Below are positions 9,587 through 19,711 of a DNA stretch of 64,000 nt, piece after piece. Source of the DNA: Chloroflexota bacterium (GTDB lineage: Bacteria; Chloroflexota; Anaerolineae; Anaerolineales; Villigracilaceae); NCBI GenBank assembly GCA_021795965.1, contig JAJYOU010000006.1, forward strand, positions 29,320 through 93,319. Reading direction: 5' to 3'. How positions within the stretch are numbered: position 1 is the stretch's first letter; each line of letters begins with the position of its first letter. The notes beneath the pieces were generated by a model that searched no databases, was not told the origin of the DNA, and saw only the letters and a list, made by a program, of their open reading frames with translations. The position numbers and the translations under genes are program-made.

Positions 9587-10350
9587 TGGCAAAACTGATT
9601 GTTCTTGGGTCCTCGAATGCCATACCAACACAGGGTCATGAAAACACCCATTTTGTATTTCGTATTCCGGGAAGAATCATATTGGTCGATTGCGGTCCCA
9701 ACCCGATTGTTCGCCTCGAACAGGTTTCTATCGATCCCTGCCAGGTTACTGATATCTTCCTGACCCATTTTCACCCCGATCACACTGCCTCCCTGCCATT
9801 ATTCCTGATGGACTTGTGGCTGATGAAGCGAAAGCAATCGCTGACCATCTATGGATTGGATTACACAATCGACCGCGTGGAAGCAATGATGGATCTTTAT
9901 GGCTGGCGGGAATGGTCTGGTTTATTCGAGATCAAATTGGTTCGCATCCCTTCTGCAAAGAAAATCATCGCCCTCGAAGATGACAGCCTGCGTGTTTCCG
10001 CTTCTCCCGTGAAACATTTCATCCCCAATATTTGCCTGAGGTTTGACCTGAAACAGGAAAAGAAGAGTTTCGCTTACTCTTCTGACACTGAGCCCTGCCA
10101 GGCGGTTGTGGAAATTTCCAGGGATGTGGATATCCTCATTCACGAATGCGCCAATACGCCCGGTCATTCGTCAGCCGCCCAGGCGGGTGAAATTGCCCAA
10201 AAAGCAGGTGCCCGATCCTTGTACCTGATCCACTATCCGGGCAACATTTCAAATGGGGAAGATATGCTTGTCAAAGCCAGTCAAACTTACCCTGGTCCGG
10301 TAAAACTGGCGTTGGATTTTATGGAAATTGCTTTAGAAGCTGATTTGTGA
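9586..10350 (+). CDS. Metallo-beta-lactamase-fold hydrolase, ribonuclease Z-like
   Basis: The 254-residue soluble protein has the MBL zinc motif T-H-F-H-P-D-H-T (~residues 60-67), an early V-D-C-G strand turn, Y-S-S-D-T-E-P after the middle, and H-E-C-A-N as the late metal-binding stretch. This pattern fits the RNase Z/arylsulfatase subgroup. RNase Z trims tRNA 3' ends, but the short length and lack of a clear exosite arm leave other phosphodiesterase roles open. The ATG overlaps the preceding TGA by one base, so it is translated with the ABC-2 genes. Confidence 0.75.
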   Translation: MAKLIVLGSSNAIPTQGHENTHFVFRIPGRIILVDCGPNPIVRLEQVSIDPCQVTDIFLTHFHPDHTASLPLFLMDLWLMKRKQSLTIYGLDYTIDRVEAMMDLYGWREWSGLFEIKLVRIPSAKKIIALEDDSLRVSASPVKHFIPNICLRFDLKQEKKSFAYSSDTEPCQAVVEISRDVDILIHECANTPGHSSAAQAGEIAQKAGARSLYLIHYPGNISNGEDMLVKASQTYPGPVKLALDFMEIALEADL

Positions 10351-10419
10351 GAAAATTAACTTAAGCTTATCCTTTCACTCGGCACGCTTCTAAAAAAACA
10401 TTCAAAGATCAAGGTGAAT

Positions 10420-11181
10420 ATGATGCGTACTCCAATGGTTGCAGGAAACTGGAAAATGAATAAAACGGTCGCTGAAGCCCGCGATCTGGTTTCAGTGATG
10501 GGCAGGGATTTAAATAATATCAAAAATGTGGAAAAGGTGCTCTGTCCGCCTTACATTTCTCTCGTCGCAGTGGCGAACTTGCTTGGGGGAACCGACCTGG
10601 GTCTTGGTGCCCAAAATATGCATTGGGAAGATAAAGGCGCTTTCACCGGCGAAGTTTCTCCCATCATGGTCAAGGAATTCTGTCAATACGTCATCCTTGG
10701 ACATTCAGAGCGGCGTACTTATTTTGGCGAAACGGATGCGACCGTCAACAAAAAAGTCCTTGCCGCTCAGAAGCACGGGTTAATCCCCATCGTTTGTATT
10801 GGTGAGACCCTGGCAGAATACGAAGCCGGGAAAACCGCCGAAATCGTCCACCGCCAGGCGCTCGAAAGTCTGAAAGGGATTGATCCTGCCTTCGCATCCA
10901 AAATTGTAGTGGCTTATGAACCAGTCTGGGCAATCGGTACTGGGCGGGCATCCTCCCCTGAAAATGCTGAAACAGTTCATCGCGATGTGGTGCGCTCAGC
11001 CTTGAAAGATCTATTTGGCACAGAAACCGCTCTTTCCATCCGCATCCTTTACGGCGGTTCAGTCACGGCTGCAAATGCCGCAGATTTCTTCAAAGAAATC
11101 GATATCGACGGCGCCCTTGTTGGCGGTGCCAGCTTAAAAGCCGAGGATTTCGTCGCAATCACGAGAGCAGCGTCAAAATAG
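10420..11181 (+). CDS. tpiA: Triosephosphate isomerase
   Basis: The ~253-residue TIM barrel interconverts dihydroxyacetone phosphate and glyceraldehyde-3-phosphate in glycolysis. The N-terminus has A-G-N-W-K-M-N-K (catalytic Lys), then G-H-S-E-R-R (catalytic His), A-Y-E-P-V-W-A-I-G-T-G (catalytic Glu and loop 6), and Y-G-G-S-V with G-A-L-V-G-G-A-S-L at the phosphate site. Length is normal. I start at ATG 10420 with GGTG just upstream; ATG 10423 is equally possible, and an in-frame GTG at 10414 less so. It is transcribed alone or from the preceding operon (69-base gap). Confidence 0.97.
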   Translation: MMRTPMVAGNWKMNKTVAEARDLVSVMGRDLNNIKNVEKVLCPPYISLVAVANLLGGTDLGLGAQNMHWEDKGAFTGEVSPIMVKEFCQYVILGHSERRTYFGETDATVNKKVLAAQKHGLIPIVCIGETLAEYEAGKTAEIVHRQALESLKGIDPAFASKIVVAYEPVWAIGTGRASSPENAETVHRDVVRSALKDLFGTETALSIRILYGGSVTAANAADFFKEIDIDGALVGGASLKAEDFVAITRAASK

Positions 11182-11245
11182 ACTCACAAACCTTTCAGCC
11201 CGCAGACCGTTTTTTTGGGCACAATTTGATGAGATAATGACCTGA

Positions 11246-12004
11246 ATGCAGATATCATTTGATGGTCTGGTTTGGCTGTTAATCACCCTCGGGCTTTTGT
11301 TTATACTGCAGCGCCAATTGCATCGCGAGATCCAGGCAATTTTTCTGATCATCACCAGGAATCAGGATATTACCATCTGGGTATTTTCCCTCCTCTTTTT
11401 CCCAGGGGTATTTTTGCATGAGTTCAGCCACCTGGTGATGGCGAAATTATTAAGAGTTCGTACCGGCAGTTTTTCCCTCCTGCCCAGACCAATGCCCGAT
11501 GGACACCTGCAAATGGGTTATGTCGAAGCTGCCACCACCGATGTTTTTCGAGATTCACTCGTCGGTTTGGCGCCCCTCATCAGCGGGATGCTGTTTATCG
11601 CCCTGGCGGTGATTCCACACCTGCAGCTGACCACTATGTGGGAAAGCTTGAACCAGTCCCAATGGCAGGTTTTTTTGAAGGAATTTGAGGTCCTTCCTTC
11701 AATCCCTGATTTCTGGCTCTGGTTTTATGGAACCTTTGCAATCTCCTCCACCATGCTGCCATCCGAATCCGACCGGCACGCCTGGCTCCCAGTTTTATTG
11801 ACGGCAATCGTGCTCCTGGCAACGGCTGTTTTGGCTGGCGCGGGACCTTGGATGCTGGATATTCTCGCGACACCGTTTAACCAGTTTTTAAGGGGAACTG
11901 CCCTGGTACTGCTGGTCAGCGTCATCATCCACGTTCTCTTGATCATTCCCCTCGCCCTGATTCATCTTTTGTTATCTCACCTGACTGGTTTGGATGTCAA
12001 ATAG
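11246..12004 (+). CDS. Membrane protein with HEFSH zinc-peptidase motif (M50-like)
   Basis: The 252-residue protein has about five or six hydrophobic segments. H-E-F-S-H at residues 58-62, inside a membrane helix, matches the HExxH metal-binding motif of site-2 (M50) intramembrane peptidases. A D-G pair follows at ~88, but it lies in a loop rather than in the usual third-helix N-x-x-P-x-x-x-x-D-G context, and no PDZ domain is present. Activity is therefore uncertain. A GATAAT box ends seven bases before the ATG and no Shine-Dalgarno is seen, which fits leaderless translation. The gene is convergent with the MFS gene. Confidence 0.6.
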   Translation: MQISFDGLVWLLITLGLLFILQRQLHREIQAIFLIITRNQDITIWVFSLLFFPGVFLHEFSHLVMAKLLRVRTGSFSLLPRPMPDGHLQMGYVEAATTDVFRDSLVGLAPLISGMLFIALAVIPHLQLTTMWESLNQSQWQVFLKEFEVLPSIPDFWLWFYGTFAISSTMLPSESDRHAWLPVLLTAIVLLATAVLAGAGPWMLDILATPFNQFLRGTALVLLVSVIIHVLLIIPLALIHLLLSHLTGLDVK

Positions 12005-12056
12005 GCGCTGTTCTCTAATTCTTTTGCCAACCTGCCTGTTTTGTGAATTGATGGGA

Positions 12057-13262
12057 TCAGGAAATTGCTTTCAGACTCGCTTTTGAATGTCTTTTTCCTG
12101 CATTTACCAGTGTGAGATATGCACCCAGATCAAAAATCAAACTCCCCAAAACGATCAGGATGATGGATTTTGCCCCGGAAAAATCAATTAAATGACCCAC
12201 CAGCCAGGGCAGTATCATCGCGCCCAGGCTATCGCCCAGCAAAACAACTGAACTGATACGGGCAGTCATTGGGATGGATTGACCCGATAGAGAAAAGCCC
12301 ATCGGCCAGAGGGGTGCCAGGCAAAAACCCAGGATGATAGTCGCAATCCAGAGCAGGTTTGCAGAAGCTGGCGCCAGGTTTAAGATCGTCAAAATTGAAA
12401 TGGCACCTACCAACGCAATTGGAATCACCTGGCGGGGAGTGGTGTGGATGGCAGCAGGGATCGATAACAAACGACCCATCGTGAAAGCCAACCAAAAACC
12501 GGAAGTCAGGAAGGCGGAACTCGATGCATTTAATATGCTGAGAGTGGATGCATACGTATAGATCCAGCCGCCAAAAGTAATCTCAGCTCCTACATAGAAA
12601 AAGAGATAGAGCGCTGCTGATATGACCAGCACGGAAAAAATCGATACCCGCGATCCTTGCTCATCATTTTGCAGATGAACGGGCTTTGGATTCCCCGGAA
12701 GAAAAATCGTTCGCACTCCCATTAATATCCCGAAAATCCCAATCCCCCAAAATGCCCATTGATACCCATTTGGAATGGTGATCAATCTGCCAACAATCAA
12801 CGGGGAAACAAACGCCCCTAAACCAAAGCAAAAGTGCAAAGTATTTATGAAAAGTCCTGCCTTCTCGCGGTGAGTCCACACAAGCAGCGTATTTACCCCC
12901 AGGATCAAGCCTTCAGCCATTCCTTTAACTAGGATGATTGCCATCAGCCACCAGAACCCGGTCGAAAACGGGATCAGCATGATTAGACAACCACCCACCA
13001 GTTGACCCATTCCCACCACCAGGTGACCTCTAAAACGTTCCATCCAACGCCCACCAAGGAGGGTGCCGATGGTAAATCCCAGGGATCCAATTAAAAATAT
13101 GTTCCCCATTTGTCCGATACTGACTTTGATTTGCTGCGCCACAGATGGCAACGTGGGACCATTGATCCCGGTTGACAACCCAAGGTAGATGAATAAAAAA
13201 TAATATTGGATGGTTTGGGCGATTGATTCCTGTTCGAGAAACCTGGAGATCCGGTTGGGCAA
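12057..13262 (-). CDS. Major facilitator superfamily transporter
   Basis: The 401-residue protein has twelve hydrophobic segments and the MFS loop 2-3 pattern G-G-R-W-M-E-R-F-R-G. The pattern of early helices (L-S-T-G-I-N-G-P-T-L-P-S-V) resembles the FucP/sugar:cation symporter-like group, but the substrate cannot be assigned. It begins with TTG, preceded by a clear GAGGAGA six bases upstream, so the TTG is well supported. It is transcribed alone, convergent with the M50-like gene and divergent from nrdR across 470 bases. Confidence 0.85.
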   Translation of the reverse strand: MPNRISRFLEQESIAQTIQYYFLFIYLGLSTGINGPTLPSVAQQIKVSIGQMGNIFLIGSLGFTIGTLLGGRWMERFRGHLVVGMGQLVGGCLIMLIPFSTGFWWLMAIILVKGMAEGLILGVNTLLVWTHREKAGLFINTLHFCFGLGAFVSPLIVGRLITIPNGYQWAFWGIGIFGILMGVRTIFLPGNPKPVHLQNDEQGSRVSIFSVLVISAALYLFFYVGAEITFGGWIYTYASTLSILNASSSAFLTSGFWLAFTMGRLLSIPAAIHTTPRQVIPIALVGAISILTILNLAPASANLLWIATIILGFCLAPLWPMGFSLSGQSIPMTARISSVVLLGDSLGAMILPWLVGHLIDFSGAKSIILIVLGSLIFDLGAYLTLVNAGKRHSKASLKAIS

Positions 13263-13615
13263 ATTATTTCTCCTCGAAAATTACTTAACACGAAAACTCT
13301 TTAAAAAAAAAGTATTTTAGCGCAAAACCTCAAAATACCCGCTTGTATCGAGCAATCGATTTCGTCTCTTTTGATACCTTCAAATGATAATTCCTATATT
13401 TATTAAAACCCTCATTTCACACCAGGAGACCTGCCCATCCAACTGCCCAATCGAATGTTAGGAAAATCGATTGTCTATCTGGCAGGGATTGAATAATTAT
13501 AGGATAATCCGTCTCCAATCCAGACACTTTCAGATCAAATATAACTTCACCTGACGTTGATTTCCCTGACGCGGAAAGATATTACAAAATATTTGAAATC
13601 TCTAATGTAATTATC

Positions 13616-13644
13616 TTGAATCTGAGCGCTTCAAATGGTAAAAT
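13616..13644 (+). promoter_or_regulatory. Sigma-A type promoter of nrdR-nrdJ
   Basis: TTGAAT (13616-13621) and TAAAAT (13639-13644) are separated by 17 bases. Initiation near 13651 would give a leader of about 80 nt before the nrdR ATG, with GAGGTGA as its Shine-Dalgarno. Confidence 0.55.
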
Positions 13645-13667
13645 TTTTTCATCACGTCGCAAGATAG

Positions 13668-13699
13668 GGGAGTGTTTCTCCAAAAAACACCAAATGTGG
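13668..13699 (+). promoter_or_regulatory. nrdR leader: alternative small hairpins and a weak NrdR-box-like half
   Basis: GTGTTT (13672-13677) pairs with AAACAC (13685-13690). The overlapping GGAG/CTCC pair around TGTTT is mutually exclusive with it. ACAC (13687-13690) followed by an AT-rich stretch and GTGG partly resembles an NrdR box (10 of 16 consensus positions by eye), which would fit autoregulation of the nrdR-nrdJ pair. This is weak evidence. Confidence 0.3.
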
Positions 13700-13732
13700 C
13701 GGCAACAAATGTTCTAATGATTGAGGTGATTT

Positions 13733-14185
13733 ATGCGCTGCCCGTATTGTCAATATTCTGAATCTAAAGTGATCGATACATCCCATGATACGCACGGTGG
13801 AATACGCCGGCGGCGGGAATGTTTAAGCTGCGGGCAGCGGTTTAGTTCATATGAAAGACCAACCCTGGCTACACCCCTTCTAATTAAGCGGGATGGCACG
13901 CGGGAAGAATTTGATCGCGAGAAACTGGCTCGCGGACTGCGGATGTCCTGCACCAAGAGACCTGTTTCTGCCTCAGATATAGAAGGACTGGTTGGAAAAA
14001 TTGAATCTGAACTGCAAAAAATGGGTAAATTGGAAATCCCATCCCGGGTTGTCGGGGATATGGTCATTAGCGGGTTGAAGGAACTCGATCAAATCGCATA
14101 CATTCGTTATGCAATCGTTTATCTACGCCTGGATGACTTGCACGCGCTGCGAAATGTAATCGACCGCCTGTTATTGGAATCATAA
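13733..14185 (+). CDS. nrdR: Transcriptional repressor NrdR
   Basis: The 150-residue repressor of ribonucleotide reductase genes has an N-terminal zinc ribbon C-P-Y-C ... C-L-S-C (residues 3-34) that binds NrdR boxes, then an ATP-cone domain (residues ~48-138) starting [12 protein letters not shown] that senses ATP/dATP. Length is typical. A GAGGTGA Shine-Dalgarno sits four bases upstream of the ATG. It lies 49 bases upstream of the class II reductase gene it is expected to control. Confidence 0.96.
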   Translation: MRCPYCQYSESKVIDTSHDTHGGIRRRRECLSCGQRFSSYERPTLATPLLIKRDGTREEFDREKLARGLRMSCTKRPVSASDIEGLVGKIESELQKMGKLEIPSRVVGDMVISGLKELDQIAYIRYAIVYLRLDDLHALRNVIDRLLLES

Positions 14186-14234
14186 ATCACCCCCAAAATT
14201 TCCTAATTTTATTAGTTTAATCAGGAGAATTTCC

Positions 14235-16838
14235 ATGGTTGCAAGTACTCTCAAATCCAGGCACGAAAGTCAACCCACCCCAGCCATTCCAAAAGATCTT
14301 CCCAGGGTAGATCTGACTCCAAATGCCCGCCAGGTTCTCATCCGGCGCTACGTTCGCCGCGGGGATGATGGAAATCCTGCAGAAAGCATCGAAGCCATGT
14401 TCTGGCGGGTCGCCTACCATGTCGCAAAGGCTGAAGAGCAATGGGGCGGAAACACCATTGCCCGCGCGCGTGAGTATTATCTCCTGTTGACTGAAAAGAA
14501 ATTTTTTCCTAATTCCCCCACTTTTACCGGCGCCGGAACCCCCCTCGGACAACTGGCTGCCTGCTTTGTATTACCTATTTCAGATGACATGGGACGTGAC
14601 TCAGCCGGGATTTTTCAATCTCTGCGCGATGCAGCCCTTATCCAGCAGACTGGTGGCGGAAATGGATTCTCTTTTTCACGTTTACGCCCTAAGGGTGGTT
14701 TGGTAAAAACCTCCTCCGGTCAGGCTACTGGGCCCGTTGGTTTCATGCGAGTCTATGACCATGCCTTTGGTGAAATTGCCCAGGGGGGCACCCGTCGCGG
14801 TGCCAACATGGGTGTTCTCAGGATCGATCATCCGGATATTGAAGATTTTATCGTCTCCAAAACTAGTGAAAACGCCATCACGAATTTTAATATCTCTGTG
14901 GGTATTACTGATGCTTTCATGCAAGCTGTGATGGAAGATCAGGACTGGGACTTGGTTTTCCCTGATATCGCCTCACCTGCCTACCGTACTTTCCACGGCA
15001 CCATCGACCAGGCTCGGGAGCAGGGAATTCCGATTAAAGTTCATAAGACCGTTAGAGCCCGCGATCTTTTTGAAAAGATCATCAGGCAGGCACACCACAA
15101 TGGCGAACCCGGTGTGTTATTCCTGGATGCTGCCAACCGTCAGAACCCTGTCCCCCATCTTTATCCTCTCGAATCCACCAACCCCTGTGGTGAACAATGG
15201 CTGGGACCCTACGAAAACTGCTGCCTGGGTTCTATCAACCTGGCACAACACCTCGGACCCAAAGGAACGGTGGATTGGGAAGCGCTCCGTAAAACCATTA
15301 TTCTTTCAACCTATTTCCTGGATGATGTGGTCGAAGCCAATGCTTACGTCCCCGCCGTCCCGCAGTTGAAGGAAGCCGCTCAACGTGCCAGGCGCATCGG
15401 GCTGGGTTTAATGGGACTCAGTGATTTGATGTACCACGTGGGTGTGCGTTATGGTTCGCCCGAAGGCCAGGACTTTGCTGGTCAGGTGATGGAATTTATC
15501 CGCTATCACTGCATGCAAACTTCAATTGAGATGGCTCAAAATCGTGGTCCCTTCCCCGCAATTTCCGGTTCCCTCTATGACCCTGATGATCTTCACTGGC
15601 GCGCCCCCTCAGCCTTGACTCCGAATCAGGGAAATTGGCATCGCCCCGAATTGGATTGGCAGGTTATCGTCGATGGGATTAAAGCCCATGGCATTCGCAA
15701 CGCTGCCCAAACAACCGTTGCACCGACAGGAACCATCGCGACAGTTGCTGGCTGCGAAGGATATGGCTGTGAACCAGTCTTCGCCCTTGCGTATTTTCGT
15801 CACGTCAATGACAACGGCAAGGATTTGCAATTAACTTATGGATCACCAGCCTTCGAAGAGGCGCTCATCAAAGCTGGGCTGAATGAAAAATCCCGCCAAG
15901 CAATTTTCGAAGAAGTAATGCGGCACGGCACCTGCCAGCATATCCGGGAAGTTCCTGAAAAGATTCGGCAAGTATTCGTCACAGCTGGAGATGTCAGCGC
16001 CGAAGAACATGTTCGCATGGCAGGCGCGCTCCAGGCTTTTGTGGATAACTCAATTTCCAAAACCATCAACTTTCCTGAAGGTGCCACTGAGCAGGAAGTT
16101 GCCGAGGCTTACCTCTTAGCCTGGGAGCTGGGTGCAAAAGGGATCACGGTCTACATTACCGGTTCCCGCGATAAGGTTGTTCTGGAAACGCAGGCAACCG
16201 TTGAAAAGAAACAAATTGCCGCACCCGTGGAAAAAACAATGCCAGTCCCTCAGGAACAAAAGGTGATCTGGCATGAAACCAAGAAACCGCGGCCGCGCTC
16301 TCTGCATGGCACCACTTACACCATAGACACCCCTCTCGGGAAAGCGTTCGTGACCGTAAATGCGAACGGCGGCAACCAGCCTTTTGAAGTTTTTGTCAAC
16401 ACCTCCAAAGCCGGGTCTGATACTGCTTCAGTCTCTGAGGCGATTGGACGCTTGATCTCTTACGTTTTGAGACTGGCTTCCCCGGTCGCACCGCTCGATC
16501 GTTTACGGGAAGTGGTCAGCCAACTGACAGGTATCGGCGGCGGACGTTCCCTCGGTTATGGACCGCACCGGGTGCGTTCTCTGCCTGATGGGGTCGGGCA
16601 GGTTCTGGATGAGTTTGTCCGCTCTCAAGATCAGTCACAAGGCACAGACCCAAACCCGGGCAGTCTGTTGCTGGCTTCAAACGAAAATCCAGCTGCAAAA
16701 CCCAGCCCAAATTTCGAAACTCTGACGCATTTGCCTGTCATGAAAATTGGTGATCTTTGCCCGGAATGCGGCGAAGCAGCTGTGGTCAATGAAGAAGGCT
16801 GTCGCAAGTGTTATGCCTGCGGCTATAGTGAGTGTTAA
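14235..16838 (+). CDS. nrdJ: Adenosylcobalamin-dependent ribonucleoside-diphosphate reductase (class II)
   Basis: The 867-residue enzyme makes deoxyribonucleotides using a radical generated from adenosylcobalamin. Visible are [11 protein letters not shown] near residue 95, the N-P-C-G-E active-site stretch at ~315, and the P-T-G-T-I-A-T loop near ~495. The C-terminal tail has C-P-E-C-G ... [12 protein letters not shown], a zinc-binding and redox-shuttle end. No ATP cone is seen at the N-terminus, so allosteric activity control may be absent. AGGAGA lies upstream of the ATG. No nrdAB or nrdDG partner is present in this window. Confidence 0.95.
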   Translation: MVASTLKSRHESQPTPAIPKDLPRVDLTPNARQVLIRRYVRRGDDGNPAESIEAMFWRVAYHVAKAEEQWGGNTIARAREYYLLLTEKKFFPNSPTFTGAGTPLGQLAACFVLPISDDMGRDSAGIFQSLRDAALIQQTGGGNGFSFSRLRPKGGLVKTSSGQATGPVGFMRVYDHAFGEIAQGGTRRGANMGVLRIDHPDIEDFIVSKTSENAITNFNISVGITDAFMQAVMEDQDWDLVFPDIASPAYRTFHGTIDQAREQGIPIKVHKTVRARDLFEKIIRQAHHNGEPGVLFLDAANRQNPVPHLYPLESTNPCGEQWLGPYENCCLGSINLAQHLGPKGTVDWEALRKTIILSTYFLDDVVEANAYVPAVPQLKEAAQRARRIGLGLMGLSDLMYHVGVRYGSPEGQDFAGQVMEFIRYHCMQTSIEMAQNRGPFPAISGSLYDPDDLHWRAPSALTPNQGNWHRPELDWQVIVDGIKAHGIRNAAQTTVAPTGTIATVAGCEGYGCEPVFALAYFRHVNDNGKDLQLTYGSPAFEEALIKAGLNEKSRQAIFEEVMRHGTCQHIREVPEKIRQVFVTAGDVSAEEHVRMAGALQAFVDNSISKTINFPEGATEQEVAEAYLLAWELGAKGITVYITGSRDKVVLETQATVEKKQIAAPVEKTMPVPQEQKVIWHETKKPRPRSLHGTTYTIDTPLGKAFVTVNANGGNQPFEVFVNTSKAGSDTASVSEAIGRLISYVLRLASPVAPLDRLREVVSQLTGIGGGRSLGYGPHRVRSLPDGVGQVLDEFVRSQDQSQGTDPNPGSLLLASNENPAAKPSPNFETLTHLPVMKIGDLCPECGEAAVVNEEGCRKCYACGYSEC

Positions 16839-16863
16839 TTAGCTTGTTCCGCTTGCCAAAAAA

Positions 16864-16897
16864 GGATGCCGCGTGAAAAAATCACGGCATCCTTTTT
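16864..16897. terminator. Bidirectional rho-independent terminator between nrdJ and pulA
   Basis: GGATGCCG (16864-16871) pairs with CGGCATCC (16885-16892), extended by TGA/TCA with a two-base bulge and an A-rich loop. A T-run follows on the plus strand and A's precede it, so it can stop transcription from both converging genes. Confidence 0.9.
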
Positions 16898-16917
16898 CAT
16901 TTAATCCTGTTTTTTTC

Positions 16918-19578
16918 TTATTTCTTCCTGAGTACGAAAACAGCCGTTGTCCTTCCGGGGATGATAAATTCGCCTTTCGAGGAATTAAATTTTGCTTCCA
17001 TCAGGGCTGTATCCACCGAGGCAGCCTGAACCGGGTGCAATTCAAATTCCCGGTCGACAAAGGCTTCGTCTGAAATTGAAGTCGTCCAGGGGCGGGAATT
17101 TACACAAAAAACAATGGATTGGTAAATTGGGTCAATCTGGTCAACATCTTCAAGGCAGCCCGTGATTAATCCGGGTATTTGTCCGTAGCCGTTGTTCCTG
17201 AAAGTGAGGCAGCGCTGAACTGCCTCGGCCGAGTCCAAATGGAAAAGTCTGGAACTCTTTCGGATTTGTAAATATTCCTGAAAAACCTGTCCAGCGAAAG
17301 AAATCTCTGCCCTGCCCGGTCGCAACGCTGGATTTGCCAGCATCGGACCATACAAATACCAGTTCTCGCGGCCTTCCCGCGGAAGTCCTGCCCCCCAGTT
17401 ATTACTTTGATAGGTCCAATCCAATCGATTAAACCAGTCGCCTGAATTGTAGGAATTACGATTCAATGATTTCGAGCGCAAAATATCATCACCGGCATGG
17501 AAAAATGGGATCCCCTGGCTAAATGCAACCAGGCTCAATGCCAGGTTGTTCATGCGAACTTTATCCTGCAAGGAAAGCGCTGGGGAGGATTTAATCTGGA
17601 TGATATCCCATAAAGTTTCATTATCGTGAGCTGAGATATAAACAACATTTTCCTGTGGATCGAGGGTGTATCCTGCTGGTGTCCCATGGTAATAAACATC
17701 CCGGGCGCGAACGGTTTGACCACTGCCGCGAACAATTTCATAGTCTTGCAAATTTCCAGCCATGGAGATACGAATCAGGTCAGTATAGTCGAACAGCATC
17801 CATTTTTGACTTTCAGAATCGCGTCGTTCTTCATGGTTGGGTTGTAAATATAAACCGGTAGTAAAACCCTGCTCTTGGATGTGTCCGAACGGGTTTCCTC
17901 CGCGAACTGCATCGCGCATCCGATCATTGAAGACACCAATACCGGTCCCTGCGATGTTCGCCTGGACGGCATTTACCCCACGGGCGTTATTGGCTACCTC
18001 TCCAAAATTCCAGCCTTCGCCGTAAACATAGATCTTCCTGCCGTCCACCCCGTCTTTTTCAAGGGTCAGACTGTCGAGCGCCGCGCGCACTGCGCGCATA
18101 TCTTCCAACATATGATGCCCCATCAGGTCAAATCGGAACCCATCAACTTTATATTCCTTCGCCCAAATCAGCAGGGAATCAATTATCAACTTGAGCATCA
18201 TGGTATGTTCACTGGCGGTGTTTGAACAACAGCTGCTTCGCTCCACCTGTCCCTCAGCATCCAGGCGATGGTAATAGCCGGGTACCACTTTGTCCAGAAC
18301 AGATTTTTCTTCCAGACCACTAGCCATGGTATGGTTGAATACCATGTCCATCACCACCCTTAACCCATTTTGGTTAAGAGCCTGCACCATTTGGCGAAAT
18401 TCGGTGATCCGGACCGCTCCATCAGGATTGGTTGCATAGCTGCCCTCAGGTGTATTGAAGTGAAATGGATCGTAACCCCAGTTGTAAGGCAGGTAAGCCT
18501 GGTTGGCATTCAGGATTTGCTGCTGTTGGTCTGAATTCGGCGGAAATTTAGCCATTTCGCTGGCTTTTAGCATCTTCCAGGTGGTTTTATCATCATTTAC
18601 ACTCGCAAAATCAAAAACCGGCAGCAAATGCAGGTGGGTTAATCCACTTTTCGCCAGCTTCCTAAGATGCTTCATCCCATCAGAATCGCTGATCGTAAAC
18701 GCTTGGTACGTCCCCCGAAAATTTGCCGGAACACTCTCATCAAACGCGCTGAAATCACGAATGTGCATCTCGTAAATGACAATATCTTTAAGGCTTTCAA
18801 GGGCAGGCTTGGAAAGACTGTCCCAGCCTGGCGGCTTGAGGGAAGGATCTTCCAGGTTCACAATCTGGCTGCGGCGGCTGTTCGTCGATAAACTCAGTGA
18901 ATAGGGATCAGTGACCAGGTTTTTTTCAAACCTGCCGGTTGAGGGAACAAAAACCTCCACCTCATAAAGATAATATTTCCATTGCCAGGATTCATCTCCC
19001 CTGATGCTCCAGACTCCCGTTTCAGCATTCCATTTCATGGGCAGTTTTTCGCCTGAACTGGTGCAGGAATTTGGAAAAAGGACAAGTTTGACCATCCTGG
19101 CGCTGGGCGCCCAAATCTTTAAAATTGGGTTTTGCCCATCGCAGGAAACCCCCAATGTTTCAGTACATGGATAAAGTTCATCCAGCACACCTGGAATCTG
19201 TATCCCGCTGACTTCCAAAAGGTGACCGGCACCGTTTTTAACGGCTATCACCATCTGTCCCTTTAAAGCATTCTGGATCCGCTTCAGGCTGCCTTCAGGT
19301 ATTTTTAATGCCGTGTAATTTGCTAAATGAGGGAATTTGCTGCGAATTTTTGGACTGGCTCCTGTCGGCACGTAATCTAGCTTGATCTCTCTCCCGCATA
19401 ATATTCCCTCCGGTGTGACTTCAAGAGAGGCAGTAGGTGAAAAATATAAGGAATATTGAAAAAAAGGGGAGCCTTCAACTTTCCACAAAATTGTTCGAGA
19501 ATCAACCCAATGTGATTTTAACCTGGCCAGCCTGGGATCCTGCAGCCTGGTTTGTCTGAGCGCTGTTTCTTTATTCAT
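16918..19578 (-). CDS. pulA: Type I pullulanase
   Basis: The 886-residue debranching enzyme hydrolyses alpha-1,6 links in pullulan, glycogen or starch. N-terminal CBM/early-set modules (~1-270) precede a GH13 barrel. The barrel has D-M-V-F-N-H-T at ~410 (region I), G-F-R-F-D-L-M-G-H-H at ~482 (region II with nucleophile Asp), Y-G-E-G-W-N-F-G-E at ~522 (acid/base Glu; the type I pullulanase signature), and S-A-H-D-N-E-T at ~650 (region IV). No signal peptide is visible, which points to cytoplasmic glycogen or imported-oligosaccharide breakdown. GGAAG lies upstream of the ATG. It is monocistronic. Confidence 0.93.
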   Translation of the reverse strand: MNKETALRQTRLQDPRLARLKSHWVDSRTILWKVEGSPFFQYSLYFSPTASLEVTPEGILCGREIKLDYVPTGASPKIRSKFPHLANYTALKIPEGSLKRIQNALKGQMVIAVKNGAGHLLEVSGIQIPGVLDELYPCTETLGVSCDGQNPILKIWAPSARMVKLVLFPNSCTSSGEKLPMKWNAETGVWSIRGDESWQWKYYLYEVEVFVPSTGRFEKNLVTDPYSLSLSTNSRRSQIVNLEDPSLKPPGWDSLSKPALESLKDIVIYEMHIRDFSAFDESVPANFRGTYQAFTISDSDGMKHLRKLAKSGLTHLHLLPVFDFASVNDDKTTWKMLKASEMAKFPPNSDQQQQILNANQAYLPYNWGYDPFHFNTPEGSYATNPDGAVRITEFRQMVQALNQNGLRVVMDMVFNHTMASGLEEKSVLDKVVPGYYHRLDAEGQVERSSCCSNTASEHTMMLKLIIDSLLIWAKEYKVDGFRFDLMGHHMLEDMRAVRAALDSLTLEKDGVDGRKIYVYGEGWNFGEVANNARGVNAVQANIAGTGIGVFNDRMRDAVRGGNPFGHIQEQGFTTGLYLQPNHEERRDSESQKWMLFDYTDLIRISMAGNLQDYEIVRGSGQTVRARDVYYHGTPAGYTLDPQENVVYISAHDNETLWDIIQIKSSPALSLQDKVRMNNLALSLVAFSQGIPFFHAGDDILRSKSLNRNSYNSGDWFNRLDWTYQSNNWGAGLPREGRENWYLYGPMLANPALRPGRAEISFAGQVFQEYLQIRKSSRLFHLDSAEAVQRCLTFRNNGYGQIPGLITGCLEDVDQIDPIYQSIVFCVNSRPWTTSISDEAFVDREFELHPVQAASVDTALMEAKFNSSKGEFIIPGRTTAVFVLRKK

Positions 19579-19711
19579 CGTTCTTCCAAAAGAGATTTTT
19601 TAGACGCTAATAGTATCAACAATGAGCGTAAAAATGGAAACATTAAAAAGAATTAAGGATGATGGAATGTTGCCCCTTTCATTCCATTCCTGCTGCGTCG
19701 TGCAATTAAAT

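Larger units (their letters stand above)
13263..13732. other. Intergenic region between the MFS gene and nrdR
   Basis: This 470-base spacer has no credible ORF. The right third holds the nrdR promoter, a small hairpin and the nrdR ribosome-binding site. The left 350 bases are AT-rich with an A9 run near the MFS start. I see no cobalamin riboswitch: the conserved B12-box region is absent. Confidence 0.7.

Noticed and set aside
13263..13732. Cobalamin riboswitch upstream of nrdR-nrdJ
   Set aside because: The enzyme uses B12, but the conserved B12-box region and its core stems are not present on either strand.
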